Shown here: positions 28,520 through 36,309 of the stretch, piece by piece
Numbering within the stretch: the first letter of the stretch is position 1
How the letters are laid out: the number at the start of each line of letters is the position of its first letter
DNA from: Caulobacter sp. UNC358MFTsu5.1
GTDB taxonomy: Bacteria > Pseudomonadota > Alphaproteobacteria > Caulobacterales > Caulobacteraceae
Assembly: GCF_000712075.1 (NCBI RefSeq)
Contig: NZ_JONW01000008.1
Span: 372,001-436,000 of the forward strand
DNA length: 64,000 nt
Direction of reading: 5' to 3'
The notes under the pieces: generated by a model
Database searches by the model: none
Seen by the model: the letters and a program-made list of their open reading frames with translations, nothing else
Told to the model about the DNA's origin: nothing
Translations under genes and position numbers: made by a program

Positions 28520-28902
28520 GCCACGGCGATGATCTCCAGCTCGATCAGCCAGTCCTCGGCCAGGGTCTGGACGACGATCGCCGTGGTCGGGATGCGCCGG
28601 TCGCCCAGGGCCTTCACGCGCGCCGCGCCGTTCGCCTCGGCATAGGCCGGATCGCGCAGGTAGCTGGTCAGGCGCACGATGTTGTCGACGGTCATGCCGG
28701 CGGCGGCCAGGATGGTCCGCAGGTTCGACCAGACCAGCTCCAGCTGATGGTCCAGGCCAGTTCCCGCCACGCCTTTGGCGTCCAACCCCATCGTCCCGGC
28801 CACGAACAGCATGCGGGCTGGATTGCGCACTTCCAGGGCATGCACGTAGTCGCCGGTGGCGGCGTAGACCCCGTCGGTCGGATTGTGGATCACGGTGTCC
28901 AT
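28516..28902 (-). CDS. RidA/YjgF-family protein
   Basis: 128 aa. RidA-type proteins hydrolyse reactive enamines and imines or have related roles. The core 'LFVAGTMGLDAKG ... QLELVWSNLRTILAAAGMTVDNIVRLTSYLRD' fits the chorismate-mutase-like fold. The Arg of the canonical RidA active site (in 'R..' near the Glu of the C-terminus) is not certain by eye, so it may be a Rid subfamily with other activity. The ATG at 28902 has GGGAGG eight bases upstream. Confidence 0.88.
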   Translation of the reverse strand: MDTVIHNPTDGVYAATGDYVHALEVRNPARMLFVAGTMGLDAKGVAGTGLDHQLELVWSNLRTILAAAGMTVDNIVRLTSYLRDPAYAEANGAARVKALGDRRIPTTAIVVQTLAEDWLIELEIIAVA

Positions 28903-28995
28903 GGCGCGCCTCCCGGGGCTTTCGCTTTGCGGCTTCACGCCCCAGCTTAGCGGAAAGACGCGCCGTCGGTGTGACGGCCCTTCGCGGAGCGCCCT

Positions 28996-29715
28996 ATGGC
29001 CGAACAAACGCTCATCGGCCAGAAACTGATCGGACTGATCGGCGGCATGAGTTGGGAGAGCTCGGCCCAGTACTACCGGCTGATCAACGAAGGGGTGCGC
29101 GACCGTCTGGGCGGGACGGCCTCAGCCCGCATCCTGATGTGGTCGTTCGACTTCGCCGAGATCGAGGCCCTGCAGCACGCTGGCGACTGGGACGCCCTGG
29201 CCGGCCAGATGGTCGATGCGGCCAAGGCCCTGCGCAAGGGCGGGGCCGACTTCCTGGTCCTGTGCACCAACACCATGCACCGCTGCGCCTGGGCCGTCGA
29301 TGCGGCGGTGAAGACCCCGCTGCTGCACATCGCCGATCCGACGGCGGCGGCGATCCAGGCCGCTGGCCTGACCCGGGTGGGCCTGCTGGGCACGGCCTTC
29401 ACCATGGAGCAGGACTTCTACCGCGGCCGGCTGGAGGACAAGTTCGGCCTGGAGGTGCTGGTCCCCGACGCCCAGGACCGCAAGGCGGTGCACGACATCA
29501 TCTATCGCGAGTTGGTCACCGGCCAGGTGCTGGACGCCTCGCGCCAGGTCTATCGCGAGGTGATCGAACGGCTGGTGGCGCGCGGGGCGCAGGGGATCAT
29601 CCTGGGCTGCACCGAGATCATGCTGCTGATCGGCCAGGAAGACAGCCCCGTGCCGGTGTTCGACACCACGACGCTGCACGCCATGGCGGCGGTGGACCGG
29701 GCGCTGGGGCGCTAG
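28996..29715 (+). CDS. Aspartate/glutamate racemase family protein
   Basis: 239 aa. The family inverts the alpha carbon of Asp or Glu with two catalytic Cys and no cofactor. 'IGLIGGMSWESSAQYYRLINEG' opens the protein, the first Cys is in LCTNTMH and the second in LGCTEIMLLI, both intact, so it should be active. The substrate (Asp, Glu or another amino acid) cannot be told. Its end overlaps the end of the opposing COQ9 gene by 4 bases. Confidence 0.92.
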   Translation: MAEQTLIGQKLIGLIGGMSWESSAQYYRLINEGVRDRLGGTASARILMWSFDFAEIEALQHAGDWDALAGQMVDAAKALRKGGADFLVLCTNTMHRCAWAVDAAVKTPLLHIADPTAAAIQAAGLTRVGLLGTAFTMEQDFYRGRLEDKFGLEVLVPDAQDRKAVHDIIYRELVTGQVLDASRQVYREVIERLVARGAQGIILGCTEIMLLIGQEDSPVPVFDTTTLHAMAAVDRALGR

Positions 29716-30380
29716 CGCGTCCCGTACCGCATCCGCGCCAGGGCCGCGGCCACCTCGGCCGCCAGGTTCATCGGCTTGATCCCGGCCTTCCACTTCTCGA
29801 AGGCCATGACGTTGTCGATGCGGCCGTCCAGATGCTTGAGCGCCGACTCGCGGCCCGAGGCCATGTCGACCGCCAGGGTCGAGACCAGGATCCCCGACAG
29901 GATCGCCCGCTTGGAATAGTGATTCTCGTCGGTGGCCGTGTCGCCGGCCCAGCGCCACAGGACGTCGGCGCTTTCCCAGATCAGAGTCAGGGCCAGCGGC
30001 ATATTGGTCGGGAAGGCCAAAAAAGCCGACAGCTTGCGCAGGGCCTCGGCGTCGCGTTGGGCGGCGTCCAGGCGGGCGATCACGCCGGCCCGGATCTTCT
30101 CCCGGATCTTGGTCGGCGGCGGGTTCAAGGCCTTCAGCGCGGCCAGGGCGGCCTTGTCGTGGCGGCGCGACAGCAGGGCGGCCAGGTCGCGGGCCCCTTG
30201 CGGCAAAAGCAGTTGCGCCTCTCCGGCGTTGAGGCCGGCGGCCACCGCTGCGGCGCGGGCCATCCCCGGGTTCCACCCCAGGCGCGGCGCCAGGCGCAGG
30301 GCCTCGTCCAGCACCCGTTGCTCGGTCGTGTCGGCCCAATCACCGGGGTCGTTGGGCGCTTCGGCGGTTTTGTCGCTCAT
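29712..30380 (-). CDS. COQ9-family ubiquinone biosynthesis protein
   Basis: 222 aa. COQ9 binds lipids and presents ubiquinone precursors to the COQ7-type hydroxylase. The TetR-like helical plan and the 'KIREKIRAGVIARL' and 'ALTLIWESADVLWRWAGDTATDENHYSKRAILSGILVSTL' type blocks are the hallmark. The ATG at 30380 is preferred to a start 13 residues earlier. Three GANTC sites lie in the divergent gap to rpsU (30381-30385, 30387-30391, 30520-30524). Confidence 0.9.
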   Translation of the reverse strand: MSDKTAEAPNDPGDWADTTEQRVLDEALRLAPRLGWNPGMARAAAVAAGLNAGEAQLLLPQGARDLAALLSRRHDKAALAALKALNPPPTKIREKIRAGVIARLDAAQRDAEALRKLSAFLAFPTNMPLALTLIWESADVLWRWAGDTATDENHYSKRAILSGILVSTLAVDMASGRESALKHLDGRIDNVMAFEKWKAGIKPMNLAAEVAAALARMRYGTR

Positions 30381-30530
30381 GAATCCGAGTCTACACGGGA
30401 GTTTAGGCCGCGTCGCCATGGACAGCGGGCCTCGCCTCTGCTATCAGCCGCCCCTCGTCGCCCGGGAGATCCCTTTCCGGGCTTATCAGGTTTTGTTCGC
30501 CCGCCCGGCCCCTGAGAGGGACTCGGGAAG

Positions 30531-30800
30531 ATGGTCGGGCCGTCGAATGGAGAGAGACCCCTGGTCCAGATTTTCGTCCGCGACAACAATGTCGATCAGG
30601 CGCTCAAGGCCCTGAAGAAGAAGATGCAACGCGAAGGCAGCTTCCGTGAAATGAAGCGCCACGTGCACTACGAGAAGCCGTCGGAAAAGCGCGCCCGTCA
30701 AAAGGCCGAAGCTGTCCGCCGCGCCCGCAAGCTGGCCCGCAAGCGCGCTCAGCGCGAAGGCCTGCTGCCGATGCCGAAGAAGCCGGCCGGCGCGCGCTAA
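30531..30800 (+). CDS. rpsU: 30S ribosomal protein bS21
   Basis: bS21 is a small basic protein of the 30S platform that helps in initiation. The region from [20 protein letters not shown] onwards is typical and ends in Arg/Lys-rich residues. The family normally begins Met-Val-Gln-Ile, but here the codon for that Met is CTG at 30561. The only upstream ATG in frame is at 30531 and gives 10 extra residues ([10 protein letters not shown]). A GGAGAGAG stretch lies just before the CTG, which fits a rare CTG start; the ATG also has a GAGAGGG upstream at a long spacing. Gene identity certain, start uncertain; coordinates use the ATG. Confidence 0.93.
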   Translation: MVGPSNGERPLVQIFVRDNNVDQALKALKKKMQREGSFREMKRHVHYEKPSEKRARQKAEAVRRARKLARKRAQREGLLPMPKKPAGAR

Positions 30801-30829
30801 GCGACGCTTTCCAGGTTTCTGGAAACACC

Positions 30830-30866
30830 AAACCCGCCCGGAGCGATCCGGGCGGGTTTTGTTTTG
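30830..30866 (+). terminator. Rho-independent terminator after rpsU
   Basis: AAACCCGCCCGGA (30830-30842) pairs with TCCGGGCGGGTTT (30847-30859), loop GCGA, then TGTTTTG. A small hairpin TTTCCAG/CTGGAAA precedes it. Confidence 0.9.
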
Positions 30867-30886
30867 CCTGAGAGCTGGATGACGCC

Positions 30887-31008
30887 CCCCTTGCCCCCAC
30901 CTGACGGCTTCGCCGTCTGTCCGCCCCCGTAGGGGGCGGAGCCTCGCGCTTCAGGCTCTTCCCCCTCTGGGGGAAGACGACCGCGAAGCGGTCCGTAGGG
31001 GGCAAGTG
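30887..31008. repeat. Family B composite inverted repeat, copy 2
   Basis: Holds the same modules as 19362-19506 in reverse: CTTGCCCCCACCTGACGG near the left end and CCGTAGGGGGCAAGTG at the right end, with inner hairpins CCGCCCCC/GGGGGCGG, CTTCCCCC/GGGGGAAG and GACCGC-GAAG-CGGTC. It lies between the rpsU terminator and the end of the opposing hydrolase gene. Confidence 0.87.
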
Positions 31009-31971
31009 CTAGCCGCCCCTCCCGCCCACGAACTCCACCGCCTTGACGATATGCCCCGCGAACTGCTCGCCCAGCAGCCGCGTATGGGTGGCCGCCTCGA
31101 CGTGGTCCACATAGCCGTGCGCCGACCGCTCGGCCGGGGCGGACTGCATGGCCTTGCGCTTCTCGCGGCCCTGGACCGGCCCGGCGGTCACCACGGCCAC
31201 CGGCCAGGCGGGATCGTAGGCCGGAACGGCGACCGCCTGCCGGGCCGACTCCGACCACAGCTCGACCTCGGCGGCGGCGGTGCGGTTGTGGCGGCCGTTG
31301 GCGAAGGCCCAGCGCTTCTCGGCCTTGGCGGCCGGCGGCAGGCCGATCTTGTCGCCGAGACTGGTGTAGACCAGCGGCTTGTAGAGCCCCAGCGACGCGC
31401 CCCGCGCCGCCCAGCGCGAGGCCGTGGCGAAGGCCTGGATGAAGGGCTTGAAGGCCTCGGTTTCCGAGGCGTCGGCCGTGGCGGCGTCGACCAGCACCAG
31501 GCCGGCGATCTTGTCGGGGTTGCGCCCGGCGTATTCGCGCAGGCGCAGGCCGGCCATCGAGTGGCCGACCACGATAAACGGTCCCCGCTCGCCCGAGGCG
31601 GCGACCAGCTTCTCGAAGTCGGAGACGATGGCCAGGCCGTCGCGCGGCGCGGGTCCCGGCGGCGAGAAGCCCATGCCGGCCCGGTCGTAGGCGCAGGACC
31701 GCCAGCCGGCCTTCGTCAGGGCTTCCTGGGTCGCGCCCCAGTCGGCGGCGAAACCGAAGGCCCCCGCCTCCAGCCAGACGACGGGGCGGTCGCCCGTCGC
31801 GCCCTGGGCGGGACCTTCGCAGACCAGCCGCAGCTGTCGGCCTTCGCCGATGTCCACCATCTTGCCGCGCGGCGCGGGATGCCCGGCCGCCGACATCAGG
31901 CCGCCCACGGCGACGAACGAGACAAGGAAAAGAGCGAATCCGGCAACGGCGCGTCCGAGGAACTTGAGCAT
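31009..31971 (-). CDS. Membrane-anchored alpha/beta hydrolase
   Basis: 320 aa. An N-terminal hydrophobic segment (residues ~8-28) suggests a signal anchor or uncleaved signal, so the enzyme is likely periplasmic. The nucleophile elbow is GHSMAG (Ser near residue 140), the oxyanion region is 'WLEAGAFGFAADWG' and a His in 'ATHTRLLGEQFAGHIVKAV' completes the triad. The length and order fit the alpha/beta hydrolase fold with a lid. Substrate unknown. The gene converges on rpsU. Confidence 0.85.
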   Translation of the reverse strand: MLKFLGRAVAGFALFLVSFVAVGGLMSAAGHPAPRGKMVDIGEGRQLRLVCEGPAQGATGDRPVVWLEAGAFGFAADWGATQEALTKAGWRSCAYDRAGMGFSPPGPAPRDGLAIVSDFEKLVAASGERGPFIVVGHSMAGLRLREYAGRNPDKIAGLVLVDAATADASETEAFKPFIQAFATASRWAARGASLGLYKPLVYTSLGDKIGLPPAAKAEKRWAFANGRHNRTAAAEVELWSESARQAVAVPAYDPAWPVAVVTAGPVQGREKRKAMQSAPAERSAHGYVDHVEAATHTRLLGEQFAGHIVKAVEFVGGRGG

Positions 31972-32060
31972 GCGGCCACTCTAGCCGAGCGTCGGTGTCC
32001 GTCGAGTGACGGCCCTGTGGAAAACGCATGGAGGGCCGGGGCGCCCAAAAGGCGGGAGCC

Positions 32061-32843
32061 CTAGCCGTCGACCACGTTGATCCGCGTACGGATGCGGCCG
32101 CCCTTGACGCGGGTGACCACGCCCTCGCCGTTGGCCGACATTTTCGCCTTCACGCCGTCGGGCCAGCGCGAGACCGTGGCCAGGCGCACCTTGCGGCCCA
32201 CCTTGGCGGCGGCCTTCAGGGGCAGGTCGTCCTTCTGCGCGAAGGTCTTGCCCATGAACAGGGCCGGGTTCAGCGGCTTGCCGGCCTTGTTGCGCAGTTC
32301 GAAATGCAGGTGCGAGCCCGTCGAGCGGCCGCTGCTGCCGACATAGGCCACCGTGGTCCCGCGCTTGACATAGGCCCCGCGCTTGAAGCCCGCGTCGCGG
32401 CCGAGGTGGGCGTAGAGGGTGCGGAAGCCGTCCTTGTGGGCCACCTCGACGAACCGGCCGTAGGTGGACGAGACGCCGCTGCGCATGACGATGCCGTCGG
32501 TGGCCACGTGGACCGGCGCGCCGACCGGGGCGGCGATGTCGACGCCCTCGTGCAGGCGGCCGTTCTCTTCCCACGGCATCTGGCGCAGGCCGAACGGCGA
32601 ATTGACCACATGGCCCGGCAGCGGGGCGTCGAACACGAAGGCGGGCGGCGGCGGGGGCGGCGGCTCGGGGGCCGTGACGGGCTCGGCCGCGGTCGCCGGC
32701 GCGGGCTGCTCCAGGCCGGCGCTCATCGCCCCGATGGTCGTCACCGCATTGACCGCGCCCCAGACCACGATGGCGCCGCCCAGCGCGGCGAACGCGACGA
32801 GCGAATAGGGCGACGTGGTTGCGGCCAGGACTCGAGACGCCAA
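32061..32843 (-). CDS. M23 (LytM-type) peptidase
   Basis: 260 aa. An N-terminal membrane helix (about 14-40) anchors a periplasmic domain; a Pro-rich linker follows, then a LytM domain at about residues 75-190. Zinc ligands are visible in LHEGVDIAAP (His, Asp) and SHLHFEL (His-x-His), so it should be an active endopeptidase that cuts peptidoglycan cross-links rather than a degenerate EnvC-type activator. The C-terminal ~60 residues are basic and beta-like. TTG start with AGGA six bases upstream. It is divergent from a urcA-like gene across a low-GC gap that holds a CtrA-like box. Confidence 0.88.
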   Translation of the reverse strand: MASRVLAATTSPYSLVAFAALGGAIVVWGAVNAVTTIGAMSAGLEQPAPATAAEPVTAPEPPPPPPPAFVFDAPLPGHVVNSPFGLRQMPWEENGRLHEGVDIAAPVGAPVHVATDGIVMRSGVSSTYGRFVEVAHKDGFRTLYAHLGRDAGFKRGAYVKRGTTVAYVGSSGRSTGSHLHFELRNKAGKPLNPALFMGKTFAQKDDLPLKAAAKVGRKVRLATVSRWPDGVKAKMSANGEGVVTRVKGGRIRTRINVVDG

Positions 32844-33175
32844 GAGCGATCCTCACAGACGGGCGGTCGACCCAAAGGTCCCGCCGAAGCGGGCTCCCAT
32901 CCCACAGGTGACCTTTCGGGATGATGAAGGCGTAGCCCTATGCCGCGTCCATGAGGCGAAAAGGCGGCGCAGCTTAACCATTGGTCAATCATGGCCACGA
33001 TCAGCGGACAGATGATCCCCACTCACATTACAGGAATTTTAGAACATTACTTTGAGTACACTTCTTTAATTACACGTCATGAAGGAGACGTAACGAGTAT
33101 TCATGAGAATATCGGAATATAACTTTGGACATGGCGCAGGGACGCGCCGCCGACATCAACCAAAGGGACGATCCG
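32844..33175. promoter_or_regulatory. Low-GC divergent regulatory region
   Basis: No gene is supported in this gap between the M23 gene and the urcA-like gene. A CtrA-like box TTAA-CCATTGG-TCAA lies at 32974-32988, one mismatch from TTAA-N7-TTAA. From about 33003 to 33125 the DNA turns AT-rich, unlike the rest of the window, with several possible promoters and short start-stop frames. Confidence 0.5.
32974..32988. promoter_or_regulatory. CtrA-like binding box
   Basis: TTAACCATTGGTCAA matches the CtrA consensus TTAA-N7-TTAA with one mismatch and holds the common half-site TTAACCAT. It lies about 130 bases before the M23 start and about 190 before the urcA-like start. Confidence 0.45.
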
Positions 33176-33523
33176 ATGCGCAAGTTCATGACCAGCCTGG
33201 CCGCCGTGGCCACCGTCACCCTGGCCGCCGTGCCCGCCCTGGGCCTGCTGCAGGCCGCCCACGCCGAAACGCGCGCCACCATCTCGCTGGTGGGCCTGAA
33301 CCTCTCCAACCCCGCCCACGCCGCCGAATTCAACGCCCGCGTCGACGCCGCCGGCGAGCGCGTCTGCCGCGACCTGGTCCACGACAACCCCACGGGCGAC
33401 TTCACGATCGCCGGCTGCAAGGACGGCATCCGCAAGCAGGCCGCCTCGCAGCTGTCCCAGAGCCAGCGCGAAGCCCTGAAGATGGCCGTCCGCGCCACCC
33501 CGGTCTCGGTCGCCGCCCGCTGA
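33176..33523 (+). CDS. UrcA-family secreted protein
   Basis: 115 aa. A signal peptide (residues 1 to ~29, ending AAHA) leads into 'VGLNLSNPAHAAEFNARVDAAGERVCRDLV', the UrcA family mark, with a Cys pair (VC.D and AGCKDGI) probably forming a disulfide in the periplasm. The family is common in Caulobacterales and has no known activity. AAAGGGA lies 7 bases upstream of the ATG. A bidirectional terminator separates it from the opposing pntB. Confidence 0.85.
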   Translation: MRKFMTSLAAVATVTLAAVPALGLLQAAHAETRATISLVGLNLSNPAHAAEFNARVDAAGERVCRDLVHDNPTGDFTIAGCKDGIRKQAASQLSQSQREALKMAVRATPVSVAAR

Positions 33524-33546
33524 GCGACCGCATGATCCAGACAAGC

Positions 33547-33585
33547 AAAAGGCCCCGGACGGGAACGTCCGGGGCCTCTTCTTTT
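33547..33585. terminator. Bidirectional terminator between urcA-like gene and pntB
   Basis: AGGCCCCGGAC (33550-33560) pairs with GTCCGGGGCCT (33567-33577), followed by CTTCTTTT on the + strand; an A-run upstream serves pntB on the - strand. Confidence 0.88.
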
Positions 33586-33604
33586 GCAGACGGGATCGCA
33601 GGCC

Positions 33605-35023
33605 CTAGAGCCCCTTCACGATCCCCTCGACCATCTTCTTGGCGTCGCCGAACAGCATCATGGTGTTGTCGCGGAAGAACAGCTCGTTCTCCACGCCGGC
33701 GTAGCCCGAGCTCATGCCGCGCTTGATGAACAGCACGGTGCGGGCCTTCTCGACGTCCAGGATCGGCATGCCGAAGATCGGGCTCTGCGGGTCGGTCTTG
33801 GCGGCCGGGTTGGTGACGTCGTTGGCGCCGATCACGAAGGCCACGTCGGCCGTCGAGAACTCGCTGTTGATGTCCTCCAGCTCGAACACCTCGTCATAGG
33901 GCACGTTGGCCTCGGCCAGCAGCACGTTCATGTGGCCCGGCATGCGGCCGGCGACGGGGTGGATGGCGTACTTCACCTCCACGCCTTCTTCCTTCAGCTT
34001 GTCGGCCATTTCGCGCAGGGCGTGCTGGGCCTGGGAGACGGCCATGCCGTAGCCCGGGACGATGATCACCTTGCTGGCGTTCTTCATGATGAAGGCCGCG
34101 TCGTCGGCGCTGCCCTGCTTGACCGGACGGGTCTCGACCTTGCCGCCGGGGCCGGCGGCCGCGGCGTCGGCCCCGAAGCCGCCCAGGATCACCGAGACGA
34201 ACGATCGGTTCATGCCCTTGCACATGATGTAGGACAGGATCGCGCCCGACGAACCGACCAGGGCGCCGGTGATGATCAGGGTGGTGTTCTCCAGGGTGAA
34301 GCCGAGGGCCGCGGCGGCCCAGCCCGAATAGCTGTTCAGCATCGACACGACGACCGGCATGTCGGCGCCGCCGATCGGGATGATCAGGGTCACGCCGATC
34401 AGCAGGCTCAGCGCGAAGATCGCCCAGAAGGCCCAGATGGCCGAACCGCCCGAGATCACCAGCACCACCACCAGGGCCACGATGGCCAGGGCGATGACGA
34501 TGTTCAGCAGGTGGCGGGCCGGCAGCAGGATCGGCGCGCCGCCCATGTTGCCGTTCAGCTTGGCGAAGGCGATGACCGAGCCGGTGAAGGTGATGGCGCC
34601 GATGGCCAGGCCCACCGACAGCTCGATCAGGCTGTTGAGGTGCACATGACCGTCCGCGCCCAGGATGCCGTAGGCCGCCGGGGTGTAGATCGCCGCCACG
34701 GCCACCAGACAGGCGGCCATGCCGACCAGGCTGTGGAAGGCCGCCACCAGCTGGGGCATCGAGGTCATCGGCACCTTGCGGGCGATCACCGCGCCCACCC
34801 CGCCGCCGACGGCCACGCCGCCGATGATCAGGCCGATGGTCACCGGGTCGAGCGCGCCCTGGCTCCACAGGGTGGCCAGGGTGGTCAGCACGGCGATGGC
34901 CATGCCGATCATGCCGTAGGTGTTGCCCTTGCGGCTGGTCTCGGGGCTGGACAGCCCCCGCAGCGCCAGGATGAAAAGCACCCCCGAGACGATGTAGAGG
35001 ATGGCGGCGAGATTGGCGTTCAT
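33605..35023 (-). CDS. pntB: NAD(P) transhydrogenase subunit beta
   Basis: 472 aa. PntB provides about nine membrane helices (residues 1-270) and the NADP(H)-binding domain III at the C-terminus, with 'VIIVPGYGMAVSQAQHAL' and 'VAFVIGANDVTNPAAKTDPQSPI' as family marks. With PntAA and PntAB it couples proton entry to hydride transfer from NADH to NADP+. The ATG lies one base after the stop of the FkbM-like gene and has no strong ribosome site of its own, so translation is probably coupled to that gene. Confidence 0.97.
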   Translation of the reverse strand: MNANLAAILYIVSGVLFILALRGLSSPETSRKGNTYGMIGMAIAVLTTLATLWSQGALDPVTIGLIIGGVAVGGGVGAVIARKVPMTSMPQLVAAFHSLVGMAACLVAVAAIYTPAAYGILGADGHVHLNSLIELSVGLAIGAITFTGSVIAFAKLNGNMGGAPILLPARHLLNIVIALAIVALVVVLVISGGSAIWAFWAIFALSLLIGVTLIIPIGGADMPVVVSMLNSYSGWAAAALGFTLENTTLIITGALVGSSGAILSYIMCKGMNRSFVSVILGGFGADAAAAGPGGKVETRPVKQGSADDAAFIMKNASKVIIVPGYGMAVSQAQHALREMADKLKEEGVEVKYAIHPVAGRMPGHMNVLLAEANVPYDEVFELEDINSEFSTADVAFVIGANDVTNPAAKTDPQSPIFGMPILDVEKARTVLFIKRGMSSGYAGVENELFFRDNTMMLFGDAKKMVEGIVKGL

Positions 35024-35024
35024 G

Positions 35025-35915
35025 TCAGGTCTTGGCCCCCAAGAGCGGCGAAGAGGAAAGCTCCGGCGCGGCGTTGACGCCGAACCGGGGTGGATGGCCC
35101 GAAGGCAGGCCGGAGAGGTCGTAGCGCGGCGGCTCGTAGTGGTTGGCCGCCGTGTAGGGCGCGGCGAAGCGGGGCTGGCCGTCGGGACCGGCCAGCTCGT
35201 CCTCGCGTACGAAGAAGGCGTTGGCGCCGGAGAGATTGCAGCCGACCAGGGCGTAGCCCTTGGCGCGGCCCAGGGCCTCCAGGCTGGTGAGGCTGGCGCT
35301 GTGATAGTTGCCGCCGTCCCAGACCCGGTCGGCCTTGTACTCGGCGACGAAGGGCACGGGCGGCGGATAGGCGGCGTTGTATTCGATGATCAGGACGCGC
35401 GGGCGCACGGCTTCGATGGCCTTCCAGATCCAGTAGTCGTTGCCGTCGATGTCGATCGACAGCAGGTCCACCGAGGCGGGCCTGGCGGCGGTCCCGCCGG
35501 CCCAGGGGCCCAGCAGGCCGTCGATGTTCTCGGCGGTGACGAAGGCCTTCTGGACGGTCAGGCGCCCCTGCCCCACGGCCACGGCCTGGTGCTTCTGGGC
35601 GGCCTCGACGTACTTGTCCGAACCGTCCAGCCACAGGCCGCTCCAGCCGGCCATCAGCAGCAGGGCGGTGTTGCACTCCACGCCGGCCTGGACGCCGAAC
35701 TCGATGAAGCGCCGGTCGCCCTCGCCGATGCGGTTGAAGATCTCGAGGACGATGCCGTCCTCGTCGTTCTGGCTGTAGGTCTTGCGGCCATGGGCGATCA
35801 GCCGCCCGGGCTGGCGAGCCCGTTCGCTGCCGCGCAACTCGTCCCACCAGCGCTCCAGCGCGATGCGCCGCAGGCCGTCGGAACGGTTGGCGATTTTCTT
35901 GATCGCGCTGAACAT
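35025..35915 (-). CDS. FkbM-like methyltransferase inside pnt operon
   Basis: 296 aa, soluble. 'RFIEFGVQAGVECNTALLLMAGWSGLWLDGSD' resembles the SAM-binding loop and 'VDLLSIDIDGNDYWIWKAIEAVRPRVLIIEYNA' the acidic motif of FkbM-type methyltransferases, which often act on O-groups of sugars or lipids. Substrate unknown. The gene sits 30 bases after pntAB and 1 base before pntB, on the same strand, so it is cut into the transhydrogenase operon. Base composition is like its neighbours, so a recent foreign origin is not evident. The family call is by motif and could be a related SAM-dependent or sugar-modifying enzyme. Confidence 0.75.
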   Translation of the reverse strand: MFSAIKKIANRSDGLRRIALERWWDELRGSERARQPGRLIAHGRKTYSQNDEDGIVLEIFNRIGEGDRRFIEFGVQAGVECNTALLLMAGWSGLWLDGSDKYVEAAQKHQAVAVGQGRLTVQKAFVTAENIDGLLGPWAGGTAARPASVDLLSIDIDGNDYWIWKAIEAVRPRVLIIEYNAAYPPPVPFVAEYKADRVWDGGNYHSASLTSLEALGRAKGYALVGCNLSGANAFFVREDELAGPDGQPRFAAPYTAANHYEPPRYDLSGLPSGHPPRFGVNAAPELSSSPLLGAKT

Positions 35916-35945
35916 GGCCCGAAGGCTCCCGTCGCCTTCCGCGCC

Positions 35946-36281
35946 CTATTTCTTCTCTTTCTTCTTGTACATCGCCAGCATGCGCTGGGTGACCAGGAAG
36001 CCGCCGAAGATATTGACCGCGGCGAAGGCGGCGGCGACCGCGCCGGCGCCCTTGGAGATCCAGGTCGAGGCGGCCACCGTGCCGCCGTCCAGGTCGGAAT
36101 TGGCGCCGTGGGCCGCGGCGGCCAGCAGGGCGCCGACGATGATCACCGACGAGATGGCGTTGGTCACGGCCATCAGCGGGGTGTGCAGCGCGGGCGTCAC
36201 GCTCCAGACCACGTAGTAGCCCACGAAGATGGCGAGCACGAAGATCGCCAGGCGGAACACGGTGGGGTCGACGGCTTCCAT
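35946..36281 (-). CDS. pntAB: NAD(P) transhydrogenase subunit alpha part 2
   Basis: 111 aa. This is the small membrane part of the alpha subunit, split from the NAD-binding part as is normal in alphaproteobacteria. Three or four hydrophobic stretches are seen ([60 protein letters not shown]), followed by a Lys-rich end. It lies 28 bases after pntAA. Confidence 0.95.
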   Translation of the reverse strand: MEAVDPTVFRLAIFVLAIFVGYYVVWSVTPALHTPLMAVTNAISSVIIVGALLAAAAHGANSDLDGGTVAASTWISKGAGAVAAAFAAVNIFGGFLVTQRMLAMYKKKEKK

Positions 36282-36309
36282 GGGAGCCTCCCTATTTCGA
36301 TGCGTGGAG

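Noticed and set aside
33103-33726. Open frame starting MRISEYNFGH across the urcA-like gene
   Set aside because: It reads the urcA-like gene in another frame and becomes Arg/Pro-rich; no ribosome site.
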